Shown here piece after piece: positions 35,080-46,853 of a stretch of DNA of 64,000 nucleotides. A model generated the notes under the pieces. That model worked only from the letters and a program-made list of their open reading frames with translations, searched no databases and was not told where the DNA came from. A program made the position numbers and the translations under genes. Each line of letters starts with the position of its first letter. The first letter of the stretch is position 1. Source of the DNA: Zopfochytrium polystomum (taxonomy: Eukaryota; Chytridiomycota; Chytridiomycetes; Chytridiales; Chytridiaceae); assembly GCA_025765615.1 (NCBI GenBank), contig JAIVFJ010000035.1, forward strand, positions 310,001 to 374,000. Reading direction: 5' to 3'.

Positions 35080-35499
35080 TGGGATTGTCTCCAATCCATG
35101 AAGTGGGTATGAACCATGTTCACTTCCTCGGAATTGGGACTGAAACAGAAACACGCTATAAATCTTAATAACAACTTTTTGGGTTCGATTTCCCTGTCGA
35201 TTTGGGCAGGTCTGGTCAACGAGCGTGCTTTGTAACGTCGTCTGCTTTGAAGGCTTGGCTAGTGCAAGTGGTTTAACAACATTTGACATCGTCTGCTGTG
35301 AGAGCGGGCGCGTCTTTGCCGCAAGAGTCGGCACTGAGACGATCCGTTCCGGCTGAGCGTCCGCCCTGGATTGTGCCGTGTTCGTTTTCGTCGAACGATT
35401 GTGAGTGTCTTAAACACTTATCATTCGCGACTATATTTGCGTGTGCCGGCTTTTTTCGCGAACGGGAACAAAAAAACATCCCAGCACGAGGATATATGT

Positions 35500-35563
35500 A
35501 TATATACGTATGTGTGTGTGTGTGTGTGTGTATGTGTGTATATGTGTGTGTGTGTCTGTGTGC

Positions 35564-35610
<47 letters not shown>
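35500..35610. repeat. (GT)n/(AT)n microsatellite between GPCR 2 and GPCR 3
   Basis: These are TATATA and GTGTGT repeats with interruptions, in the spacer upstream of the third receptor. Confidence 0.8.
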
Positions 35611-35814
35611 CAATACATCCGTAGTTCCCCAAGTTCACCTTCTTCATGTTGTTCGCTCTTTGATTGACACGACGAGTTTGTCAACCGTCTGTATTATGAT
35701 CTGACGGCCCTTATCAATTCTTACGTTCTCATTCTTTCCCTCTTGTTCAGTCCTTTCAGATCGCACCCGCGCCTGGGATACGATCGCAATTCGGTCCTGA
35801 GGTCGGTTCGTCAA

Positions 35815-38800
35815 GTTGTTCTTCGCGACCCAGGACGTGGCCACTATGACAGTCCAGCACGCGATCGCGGAGCCGGCCGCCGCTGCCGGTACCCCTGGCC
35901 CAGACTCGGATACGAAAGAGAAAAAAGCAAACGACAGCGTTACCGTCATCTTCTCGGCAGACTACGATTCGATGGCTTACTTCAAACCAGTCAACCTGAC
36001 GTACCCCAATTTCTATATTGGTTTGTGAGCCAAGTGCCTTTTCTTTCCCATCATCGTTCACTCACTCGCTTCCATCCCATTCCTCTCGCCCACGTGTCAC
36101 GAAAACTTGTTTTGCAACCTTCACGGGGCTCATAAAACCGATTATCTTGCTGTCGTTGTCGCAGGCATCATGACTGGAATGGACTCTGCCGCTCAGGTGT
36201 TTCGTTCCCTGGACCCCATCCATCAAACCCCCACCTTATTTCGTTCCTCTCCGAAAGCCTTATTAACCAGCAGCTTCTGCCTCTGAACTTGCTCCGTTAC
36301 TTCCCACTCCCCCTTAATTAACCCGAACTCAAAAAAGATGGCGGTAGACGAGATTAATCAAAGTGACGAGATCTTGCCAAGTTTTCGGGTCAACGTCGTT
36401 CGGCTCGACGGTGAGGACGTCATGCGCAAGGGGGGAGCACTTGGAGCTCTTGCACTTTACAACTTTTTGGCGGAGAAACGTAAGTGCTTGGGTTTGCAAT
36501 TTTGGCGATGTGGGGACGTTGACGAAATCGGTTGTCCTCGTGTTTGCGTCCTAAGCTTTCTAAAAAAGTGACGTCCTTCTCCGCTTGCCTCTTCACACTT
36601 CCCCCTGGGAACTGCATCAGGTCCACTTGCAGTGTTTAGCATGGCGACAAGTTGGAATTCTCGGTGAGGAAGCAAGCGCATGCCTGTTGTACTGAACAAA
36701 TTGATAGGATTTTGACACAAATTGCGTCGAACAATAATGTGAGCGCCTCACCACCTTGTTCTTTGAGGCGATCACGTTCTAACGCAAATACTTTCATGCA
36801 AACAATGTGCAAAACCATGAACAAATATATTCACACACTGGGGCGCTCATCAAGATAGCAGTTTGCCTGACCAGCCTCGAGGTAAGTTGCGTTTGTTCTC
36901 GCCCATTTCATTCGGTGTTTATTTGGCACATTTTTCTGTTGCTGTGCAGATGGTCACCGATTATATCGCCGGAGATCTCTGTCGGACTTGCATTGGGACA
37001 GTTCCCGACAGCAAGACGCTGTTCACCAACATTGTAACGTACCTAAAATCGATAAAGGTCCGGCGGGTCGTCATGTTGTACCAAGATTCGTTTTATAAGA
37101 CTGGTAGGTTTTCAGTTTTCATTGTAACCTTGCTTAATCGATTCCTTTGATCAAAGCACTCGGTCTCTTGGCCTCACAATGTCTAAACTCGCATTTTTGC
37201 AGGAAGAGAAGGCCTTCGCGAGCAACTGAACGCTTTCAAAATCCGAATTGACGCCGACTACCCTGTTCCGGATACGCTCACAGCCTCGTCCCGCCACCAG
37301 ATTGTCCAGTACCTCTTAAGTGTCAATGCCAGGTTTGTGCTTGAAATGCGCTTCGAACGTCGAGGGGTGGAGAATGCACGAGTGGAGTGAGTGAGGAATT
37401 TGAAATAACGAGGGCTGCCGCACCGCCACCAGGTACATCTTGTGCATCATGAGTCCGGATCCGCTGGCCGACCTGTACTTTTTTTCGCGGAAATACGACC
37501 TCGTCAGCCCAAGAAATGTCTGGATCTCCATCGTACCGCCGATCCCAGAAAGCAAAAGCTTATCCGAACGTGTGTGTTACCTCTCTGTTTCATTCGCTTT
37601 TTTGGTTTAGTTTCTTGGTTGTTGGGCCGAAGTATCCTTTTCTCTTTTCTTCAGTGCTGCTTTTCTGTGACCGACGACTCAACCCTTCTCGACATCTTGC
37701 TGGTCGAGAACAAAGTTTACGGCGACGGCGCAGAGGAAGACCTGCAAGGATTCGTTTACGTCCACCAAGAATCCCAGGTATCCACCTCCCCGGCCGTGAG
37801 GGCGTACGTCGACGAATACCTGGGACGAAGCAGGCTCGAGCCGACCAGGTGCCTACATTTTTCTTACCTGCTATTTTTTGCTTTCTTTGGATGGGTGGTT
37901 GGGGAAGACGACCCAGCGAGCTGCCATCCAATATCTGATGACGCGTGCTTTTGACTTTTTTTTCGGCGGGCACCACAAGATATGTCACTGCGATCGACGG
38001 GCCGCCCGTCTTCTCCGAAAACGCCTACGACTGCATCAAAATGCTGCTCTACGGGTTCGATCGTTTGAGCAGGCAGGGCAATGCGTCTATCCAAGACCTG
38101 GTTTCGACCGGTGATCCCCTAGTCAGAGCTACTGACGTGTTTTCCGATCCAGGTTTGGCGGCGCTAACAGTCAGCGTCTCGTGCCTCCTCTGCGTTTTGC
38201 GTTCGCTGACCACCCTTACCCGCGATAATTTACCAACCAGGCTTCGACGGTGTGACGCAAAAAACGGCTGCTTCTCGACAAGAATGGGCTTATCCTTCAG
38301 TTAAACTCACTCACTTGCTGTTATTTTTCCTTCGGTTGTTTGCTGGTCCCTCAACCGATTCTACCCCCCATCCTGGCCGTTCCACCCTCTCCCTCTTCAA
38401 CTTCGGATTTCAAGGAATACCATCTTCTTCAATATCAACGCCTCCACAATGTACGCTTCACGAGTGGACAGAGACCAAGGCAAGCCGCGCGAGTCCAGAA
38501 GAACTTCCCTTTATCCTATTTGACAAAGACATTTAATTCTAACCTGACACCCCACATAGCCTTTGGTGGTGTGGGGTACGCCCCAGGATCACCGTATGAG
38601 CAGTATCGCCCACAGATATTCTACGGTGGTAAGCGGATACACATCGTTTCCACTCCACATCCGCCACTGATCCGACTTTCATGGATTAAAAGGATCAACT
38701 GTTCCCCCACCCGACGGCGCTGCCGACCTCGTCTGGCTTCTCAACTCATCCTCGTCAGTACATGGGATTCTTTCCATCATCGCCGCCGCCGTCGGGGTCA

Positions 38801-40066
38801 CCGCGTGCGCGCTCTCGGCCCTCATGGCCATCCGGTTCCGTCGAGACCGCGTCTTTGTCTCGACGTCGGCGCTGTTTGCTGTGGTCCAGGCTGCCGGCCT
38901 CGGTCTGGTCACCGCGTCGGGTTTGTTCTCCGCACTCACGTTCACACCGTTTAAGTGCAAAGCGCGGCTCTGGTTTCAGCTTGGAGGATTCTCACTCTTG
39001 ATGGCGGCGATCTTGGTCAAAAACGTAAAGGTCTACCTTCTTTTGAAGCCGGATTGTCGGTTCAAAATGAATAGTGCGTTTGAAGCTGCCCTGTTTTGCG
39101 CGGTTGTTCTCATCGAGGTGGTGAGTTGCCGCAGTCTCTTGCCCTATCTGCTCATCCCAAGCTGAGCGTTTTCTCCCTCGCCCCGATAACAATAATGAAA
39201 CGCTTGCACCCACAAACCAAAAAAGGCGTTGCTCTTGGCGTGGTCTTTTGCCCAGGACGCACGCCCAGTCCTAATTGAAACTCTGGAATCTGTGGTAGAA
39301 ACGTGCGTCTCATCACCAAATTCACAGTTCCCAGGCAAAACCCTCCTCTACGTCTACAACTGCCTCCTCCTCCTCGCCGCATTCCAAGCCACACGCATCG
39401 TTCGCTGGAACGAACGTCGCTACACCGACAGCTCAATCGACAACGCCATGACCCTCGCCTCTCTAACCGTTGCCACTGTCGTCGGTTGCTTGGTTCTCCC
39501 GGTCATCGAAACTGCAGAGCCAGGCCCAGCTCGCGACGCGCTGCGCTACTTTGCCGCGTGGATGGCGTCCGCCGCCGCGACCGTCGCCCTTTTTGGCTCA
39601 AAAGCCGGCGCTCTCCGCGCAAAATACGTCCAACGCACCGCCATCGCCTCCCGCTGGTCCTTCTCGATGCACAGGCAGTCGCGCCGCGGCAGCGCCATCG
39701 CCGTCGAGGTGCCGCCAATGCCGCCGACGCCCACCGACGGGAACGAAGCGCCCGCCGTCGGCCCCAACGCACCCGCAGAGAGCTTGAGCCGGCCGCCCAG
39801 AGACCAAGAAGCACGTTCGCCACCAGAGTCCAAGAGCCACACGACAAAAGGCCACGACGGCCGCACCACGACCGTTGGACCCCCAGGTGAAAGCTTGGGC
39901 CGGCCCTCGATTGGCCGCGATGCTCGCACTGCTGCCGTCGCCGCTGCCGCCCAGGAACGCTTGGGGACGGGAACGGAAGAGCGAGGAAGCCGCCGCCGTG
40001 TGCGGAAGATCGTCGCGCAGTTGCCCGCCGTAGATTTGGTGGGTGCACTATGCTCTTGCACACACG

Positions 40067-40108
<42 letters not shown>

Positions 40109-40562
40109 CGCACATACGCGCACTGGGCACCTAATAGGTCATTTTATTCATTTTCTACTCATACCCACAATCCCACATCCACATCTCCAAACTAAGGGCA
40201 CCGTCTGCTTCAAATGCGCCTCCACCGCCGCCTCCTCCCCACTCGCCATCTGGCGCACCGCCTCCGCGACCCTCGTCGCCCCCTCCACCGCCCGCCCGCA
40301 GCTCCTGCTCCTCGTCCGTGCCCGCCCAGCCGCCGCCTCCACTACCGCCAACGCCACCGCGGTGTACAAGAGCTGGGCCTACGCCCTCGCCGCGGCGGCG
40401 CCCGCCCGCCGCGCCTCCGAGACCCGCGTCCACGTCGCGCTCGCGCGGCCCGCGGGTGGTGGCGGTGCGCGCACTCCCGCGCGCCTGCTGCTCGAGTGCG
40501 ACACGCCCGAGCGCGCGGACGCCGTCGTGGAGGCGCTGGGGCGTGGACGGTCGGCCGCCTGA
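35815..40562 (+). CDS. Class C (GABA-B-like) G-protein-coupled receptor 3
   Basis: Recognised coding begins near 35815 in ATQDVATMTVQHAIAEPA, with an unresolved first exon. It continues with FSADYDSMAYFKPVNLTYPN, GIMTGMDSAAQ and AVDEINQSDEILPSF (36341 on). Then come GDLCRTCIGTVPDSKTLF and VRRVVMLYQDSFYKTG (36976-37104), and FFSRKYDLVSPRNVWISI. Next are YVTAIDGPPVFSENAYDC (37981 on) and a GSPYEQYRPQIFYGG linker. The seven helices are in about 38691-39120 and 39225-40038, with CKARLWFQLGGFSLLMAAI and RWNERRYTDSS. A long Ser/Pro/Ala/Arg-rich cytoplasmic region precedes the last intron (40039-40196, CA-rich). The final exon (40197-40562) begins GTVCFKCASTAASSPLAIW and ends GRGRSAA. The ligand is unknown; the fold and landmarks are those of GABA-B-type receptors. 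Confidence 0.88.
40070..40100. repeat. (CA)n microsatellite in the last GPCR 3 intron
   Basis: This is a run of CA repeats in the intron 5' of the conserved tail module. The equivalent intron of GPCR 1 also has a CA run (about 19076-19097). Confidence 0.8.
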
Positions 40563-42528
40563 CCGACGCGGGGAATTCGGGCCGGTTGTACGGACTGGCG
40601 AAAGCGAGGTTGTAGGAAGAGGAGGCGGTTGGCGGCGCATACCCTGTCTTTCTTTACTTTTGTTTTTTCTCTTTGGTTCTCTCTCCTTTTGGCTGGTGCT
40701 GGCCCCTCTCCGTCGATCTTGCACGTTGGCGGGGGAAAAAAAGCAAACACCCCAGTCTATCAATTCTCCTCCCATCAGCGACCAAATCCGCGCTCTGAGG
40801 CGGAGTGGGGTGGGCGGAGTGCTTGCTTCTCGGAAGAACTTTTTTTTGGTCCCATTTGAAGGCGAAAGCAAAGACAGCGAGTCCGTCAAAAGCCCCCTAC
40901 CCATCAGCCCACGTCAGGGTACATGAACAGGCGAGCAAACATCTTCCCCAGGGGGTTTTTGTCCTCGGTAGAAAGACCGCGAGGAGTCAGAGTCCGTCAA
41001 CCAGAGAGCAAACGGCGAACGTTGAAAACGACTGACCTTAACAAAAAAAAAAAAAAAAAAAAAAAAAAACACAGAAAAAAATATAGGGTCCGTCGACAAC
41101 TACATCTCGCTGAAATCGTCCTTTTGCGCTTGATTCTTTTTGAAGGGTGCGGCTATTTCCTTGCCCCGGAATTGCTGCTTCCAACCCCCACCAGCTACAA
41201 TCCAAAACATGTCAAAGGCGACAGCGGCCACCCGCCACCGCCGCCGCCACCACCGCCGCCGTCGCTGTAACGCAAGAACCGGGGGGCAGGGGTCATGGGA
41301 GCAGTTTCCGCCAGAACCACGTCGCTGGCCGTCCATCTCTTGCCCCCACCTTCCCCCTCCTTCCACGAAGTCATCATTCTCCGTAGTGCATGATTGCTGC
41401 AGGCCTCCCGCCGCCTTGGCCTCGAGCCAGCGCAGCGCCTTGGCGACGTCAAGGCTATCTTTGCGCCGCCTTGGGGGGCGCGACTCCGTTGATCATTTTG
41501 GGGCACGACCCGAGGCTCCGGTGTCGGCCAAGCGTGGCAACGTGGAGCACACCGAGTGCGTCGCCACCGTTCTCAGAGACCCAGCTCCCGAGCCTTAACG
41601 GTCAGGCGCGGCCGGTGTCGGCAAGAGCGTGAGAGAGCGCGAGAGCGCACTTTGTCAAGGTGGAAGTGGAAATAGCAATGCGGGGGAAGAAATAGCCGTT
41701 GTTATTCTATTCGGGTGTTTCCAATAAAACGGGGGCGCTAAATGAGAAACGTCGTTAGTAGTATCTCATTTTCGCTTTTGAGTCGATTTTCGATCAAAAA
41801 AGGAAAAAAACGGGGGTTTTTTTGTTTTTTTTTTCAGAACCACCCCCTATTTTTTTTGTTTGTATTTTCGTCAAGGCCTTAAACGTCCTTCCAGAAAACG
41901 CACGAGCGCAAACCCTTGCCATTCCCGCAAGCAAGAAGCAGAGATAATTATCCTCCGCTGAAAGGGTAGGTGTAGGCAGGGGGCGGGCGCTCAGGTGTCA
42001 GAAAGCAGGCGCGGGCACTCGGGGGTTGGAGAGATTTGGCCGGGGATGGTTTCAGGGTTGAGGTGTTGAAAGCGAGCAGGCGAGAGAGAGAAGGGGCAAA
42101 AAACACAGAAAAGGGTGGTAGAGGGTGGGAGATTCATTATCGGCGGGAGAGGGTTTGGTGATTAAATGGTGGGGGGGTGTCGTGGAGGTAAAAAAGACTT
42201 CTCGAGCTCGTTGAGGGGGAAACAAAAAGTGGACAAAATCTTTGGTGGGAGCTGAAGGGAGCGAGGGACGCAAGAAGGAAGCTGGGACGATTAGCGTTGT
42301 GGAGAGGCACATGGTGGTGGTGAGGGGAGGGGCACAGCTTGGAAGGTTGGAAAAGGTAGATGGGGGAAAAGAAGCAAAAGCACAAGGAGTTTTTCGTCGG
42401 CAAGGGTCCCGCAATTGGCTGTTGAGGGCAACTAACTAAAACAAAAAAAAAAGGAAGTGGGGGGACACAAAATGGAGCGAAAACAGTGAAATAGTTCTCC
42501 CCCCCACAATCTTGGCTCTTCCTTTCTT
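40563..42528. other. Gene-poor spacer with one uncertain minus-strand ORF
   Basis: There are A runs (41043-41068), CCGCCA triplets (41230-41265) and T-rich tracts (41815-41860). A minus-strand stretch near 41590-41100 has protein-like pieces (SLDVAKALRWLEA; RGKEIAAPFKKNQAQKDDF followed by a stop at 41100). It could be a small spliced gene, but no family is recognised and the exon joins are unclear. Confidence 0.35.
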
Positions 42529-43450
42529 TTACTTGACGACGCAGGCGGAGGCCGAGTTGGACCACTCCTTCTGCACTGTGTAGGTCACGCCGTTCCCGCC
42601 GACGGTGGTGCCCTGCTGCGCGTTGCAAATGTCGCCAATCTCCCCGTTCGCCTGGTTATACCACGCCAGCGGTGCGGCGTACGTGGTCGCGACGCCGACG
42701 GCGGGGTCGGTGGTGGCCTCGACGAGCTCGTGCGACGACACGGAGCACAAGTTCTGGAACGTGGTCGACGCCGACCCGCACCCGCCGGCGCAAGAGCCGC
42801 CCTGGTCCGGCATGACGCCGTAGAACAGGTACTTTGTCCCGCTGTAAATGTCCGAAATGTCGATGGTCCCGTGGTACGCGCAAAAGTACACGCACGACCC
42901 CTCCCCCGACAGCGTGATCGAGTACCCCCGACGCAAAGTGGATCGGGTAGTACGAGTTGGCGTTCGGCTTCAGCGTCCCCGCAGACACCAGCGACCGAAG
43001 GTACGGCTGGATGTCGTTGGCGTCGTCCAGCGACGTCTTAGACGGCAGGCCCGTCAGCGTCAGCGACCCCTTGTACGATCCGCGCCCGATCGAAGAGTAC
43101 TGCGAGAGCATGTCGTAGTACGTCGAGTTGACGACTCCCGTGTAGAACCCGACGAGGTTCGACGCGTACGCCGCCGAGCCCCAGAGGAGCATCGTGACTT
43201 CGACGTTCTTGAGGACCGGGCCGCCGTAATACGTCAGGGTTTTCGACGACGCGCGCTTCTCGAGGCGCGAGCCGGCGTCAGGGGCGCCGTCAAGCGGGTG
43301 CACGGCGTTCGGAGCAAACTGCACGCCGTCCTTGTACCTGACGCCGGGGATCCTCTTGTCGACGACGAGCGGGCTTGGGGCGGCGGACGCGAGGCCCGCC
43401 GCCGTGGCGACGATGGCCGCGACAAGGCCAAGGGGTGAGAGGAGTTTCAT
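42529..43450 (-). CDS. Secreted protein with SHELVEATTDP motif, broken by a 1-bp frame change
   Basis: The start is MKLLSPLGLVAAIVATAAGL at 43450, a clear signal peptide ending near ASAAP. Two Lys-Arg pairs (VVDKR and LEKR) suggest kexin processing of a propeptide. The mature part begins TLTYYGGPVLKNVEVTMLLW. After YYPIHFASG the reading frame shifts by one base within a run of five C on the plus strand (42925-42929). With one base fewer the protein continues YSITLSGEGSCVYFCAYHG, then CSVSSHELVEATTDPAVG and GEIGDICNAQQG, and ends SACVVK. SHEL-EA-TDP followed by EIGDxC is a pattern I associate with secreted bacterial and fungal proteins of unclear function, with some likeness to plant EXORDIUM proteins. 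The HE pair recalls zinc peptidases, but no proof of catalysis is visible. The gene is either a recent pseudogene or carries a base-call error. Confidence 0.72.
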
Positions 43451-43884
43451 TATTTTTGGAGGAAGAGTGGTGGGGGCGTGGCGGTATGAGGTTTACCAAC
43501 AGTATGAGGGATTGTAAAGTGGATGAGGAGAAGAGGGGCGAGTGAGAGCGAGGGAGAAGGGATGGCCTCCCTCCGCCGCGTATTTATAGGTTCTCTTTCA
43601 ATTTTTTCTTTTAAACCTTTCACTGTTGTAGTTCTCTCTCCTCTCGCACAATCGGGTAAGCAGAAGCAGTCGGCTGCTGCTTGCCGCTGCAGCAGCTGTT
43701 TCCTTTCCTTTTTCGCTCAAAAAGGAGAAAAAAAGGCAAGTGGGCGCGCGACGCCAAGACCATGCGGTGCGTCTGCTATGTGTTGGTGCTGCTGCTGTGC
43801 TGCGTATGGGCGGGCGCGGACGGACGAAGTGGAAGGGGTTGCGCGTGCCCACGCACACACACACACACTCTGTCTCTCTCTCTC

Positions 43885-43915
<31 letters not shown>

Positions 43916-44562
43916 GTCCTCTTTCCAAGACTGACTCCCAGCCTGCCGGAAACATTCCCACACAACTCAAAAAACGCCAAGAAAGAAGAGATAAGACCTT
44001 CAATAACGAACATTCAGGAAGACAGAAAATTTCTGCGCGTTGAACATAATTTTTATCGCTCGCAATGTCCGCGATATTTCGGAAATGCGGGGGGTGAAGA
44101 CAAAAATGTGGGATGCGAATCGATCAATGCGTATTACAACAAATAAGGAAAAAGGAAAAAAAATTAATTATTTTCTGTAAAGTCACGCACGTCACATGCG
44201 CGTGTTTGGCGCCAAGCAAAGGCATGACTCCATCTCGCATAGAGGGTGGCACAGCTCAGCGTTTGTTCTTTGGTGTGTGTGTGCTCTGTCTTCCCGCACG
44301 TGCAGAGACAGCTATTATTTCTACTACATAGCACCAGTAGTCCACGATTTACGGAGCTCCGTCGCCGCCACCGAGCGACTGTACTCGTCGCGCGCTACGC
44401 TCACCTCGCACGCACACGCATGCAGTTACACCCACCAAACTAAACTCTCTCTCACAAACTCTGTGTCGCTCTCTCCTCTGCATTACCCTTTCACAATCCA
44501 ATGGCCAAGTTGGTTGGCTGGTGAAATCCGCGCAATAAATCACCACACGAGCTCAACTCTAA
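43451..44562. other. Upstream spacer with CT repeats
   Basis: This holds the promoter of the secreted protein gene. A TATTTATAGG TATA-like box at about 43580-43589 lies roughly 130 bases upstream of its start codon. There is a CA/CT microsatellite at about 43858-43916. No supported gene lies further right. Confidence 0.5.
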
Positions 44563-44762
44563 ACATAAGGCCGTTTGGTAAATAGACAAGTACCAAAGTT
44601 TTTTCCTAGGTGCCACCGTGCAACAGCGACGACCGTGACTGCACCGTCAATCCCGACAGGGACGGGTGCGAACGGCACTGCTTTGTCCGCAAGTTTCCTT
44701 GCGCCACCCCCGCGGCCGCGGTTTCCAGCACCTCCCAAGCCGGAGTTCGTCACCATGAGTGA

Positions 44763-46423
44763 GTGTGGCCCCTGCGTATCGGTGCGAACCGTCGGAAGGA
44801 GAACGGAGAAGGGCACAAGATCGTCTCGAGCCTGGCAGCGGTCACGGGCGGCGGGATGCACAGACACGTTGCGTTGCTCGAACTTTCGGAAGACTTACCT
44901 CGCGGAACCTGTGAAGTCCTTTGCGAGGTGGACGGCGGTGCTCACCCACACTCGTACGTTCCGCTCAAATTTGTTTGCGGGCTAGAGGAAGACGAGGCCA
45001 GCTCGAAAGACACCAGCTGTGCTGGAGCAGCGCCAGAGCGTGGTCCGCAGCTGGACGCCATCCGAGGATTCACGCGTCTTTTGCCCATGGAGGAGCGAAA
45101 ATCGAACGCTGGCCAAGGCGCCGTCACCATCAGGCTCGGCTCTATCAAAGCTTTGTGCAAGCTAGATGCATGCTTTATCGGCTTGAAGCGTATTCCTGGA
45201 CCTGGAGATGCACCCACTTTTGGCGAAGTTCGTGTAAGTGGTTTCACCGCTGTCTGCTCATCCCAAAAACAATGGCTTATGTCTCTTCCTTTATCCAATC
45301 CTCCCTCTGTCATCACCACAACAAAGTTTATTCCAGTAGATCCGCGCTTGTACTCTCCGGAGAATCACCCACTGAAGAGCTTGAGGAGGCGTTTGAAAAG
45401 ATCACCAAGAAATGGCAGAGTGTATGCTCTGGATCCGCTGAAAGGGCAGCAGGTAAAGTGATTGTATGCGGATGCGGATTGAGCTTGTTTTTATGTGCTG
45501 CTGGGTTATTTGAATATGAACTCCTTGCCTCCCCGCCAGATTTGGTTCTCAGACATTCGCCACCGCTTCTACTGCACCCTCGCGACAATGCGGTCCAGCC
45601 CGCTGTACCGACCGCAGCGATTCGACCCGTCCTCGACGACGCCGTACGAAGTCGCAAAATCACCGCTTCAGGAAGCCGTTTTCTTCAACAGCTTGGGCTA
45701 CGTCAGCCCGACCGATGCGAACACGGGCAGCCCCATCGACGCAGACATTGTTTTGAAAGGCGTCGGATTCACCGCTGGCGCGATCATCCCCCTGCCGTCC
45801 TCCAACAGCGCCATCGTGGCGTCCGGGGTCAACCTGCGACGTGTTTCCCTCACCGACGGGTCGCTGATGTGGGAAAACACCCTGAAGAAAATGGGCTTGG
45901 GCGTGGTGTCTGTCCTCGGTTCGGGCTTACCCCCACCTTCCGCCGCAGTGGATGCAGGTGCTGGCGGCAACGACCTTGCCTCCGGACGACAACGGGGTCG
46001 CGCCCGCCGCAGCCGCCGCCGCCGGGCCATCGACGGGGACGTCCTCGTCTTCCTCCACCGCCGGCGCAGCCTCTGGGTTCTCCGACGTCGTCTTTGTCAG
46101 CGTGCGCGGCAAAATCCACGCGGTGCGCGTGTCCAACGGCGAGACGGTTTGGCGGTACGACCACGGCTTGATGAAGCGAATTGAACGTGCCGCCGCGGCT
46201 GCTGGCGACCCCGGACGGATTGCTGTTTTTGGGCGGCGACGGCAAGCTGGAGTGTATCGACGCCACGACCGGAGAAAAGGTTTGGTTCCGCGCTCGTTGT
46301 TTCCAAGAAGGGAGACCTCTGAAACGCTCTTTCTCCCCGGCTTGCCTACCCTCAACTGAAAAGAAATGGCGGAACAAGGAAATGCACCGCGGTGTGGCCA
46401 ATTTGGCGACGTACTCGGCCTGA
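44763..46423 (+). CDS. Quinoprotein-like beta-propeller protein, copy 1
   Basis: Exons recognised are up to 45233 (5' limit uncertain), 45327-45452, 45540 on with an internal short intron ending at the CAG before 45950, to 46279, and 46364-46423. The 5' part (HRHVALLELSEDLPRGTCEV and onward) is of unknown family. Propeller blades follow, with typical tryptophan-docking repeats: NGRVYALDPLKGQQ-IWFSDI, SLTDGSLMWENTLKKM, SVRGKIHAVRVSNGETVWRY and GDGKLECIDATTGEK. The frame changes by one base between about 46170 and 46190. The last exon stops at TGA 46421-46423, where copy 2 (50571-51655) has a Gly codon and similarity resumes beyond it. Such proteins may bind PQQ or act as scaffolds; no catalytic site was identified. 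No signal peptide was located. Confidence 0.62.
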
Positions 46424-46853
46424 AACGGTGAAACGAACAGGAGCTGTCCGTTCGACGTTTGTCACAGGCAGTTCATGAACGACGACTGAAGGAGCGCTGG
46501 AGGTAGCAACCAACTACCAATTTACCTGTCTTCATGCATATTATCAAGTTGAATGTATTGCAAGGGATTCCCACCAATTGAGGTCTCTTCTCGAGTGCTT
46601 AATGCCAGACCCAATCAATCGAAATGAAAAACAGCGGTGCCAGCAGGGCCCTTGCACCAGCTTCGCAGAGCAGTGGGCGGCTGCGATGCGCATAGCAACA
46701 GGAGGGAGATATGAAAATCAAATACAACTGTGACTGGAAAAGTACATAGCTTTTCAACACGCCATGCGGCAAAGGAGCCCCGGCTCCACGACAATATAAA
46801 GTGCAGCAGCGTTGGACGTTCGCAAAATCGAAACGCGGAGCGACGCTCCGTCT
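46424..46853. other. Convergent spacer
   Basis: The first 50 bases may be former coding sequence of the propeller gene (NGETNRS-like after the stop). The remainder is non-coding 3' flank shared with the ankyrin gene on the minus strand. Confidence 0.5.
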
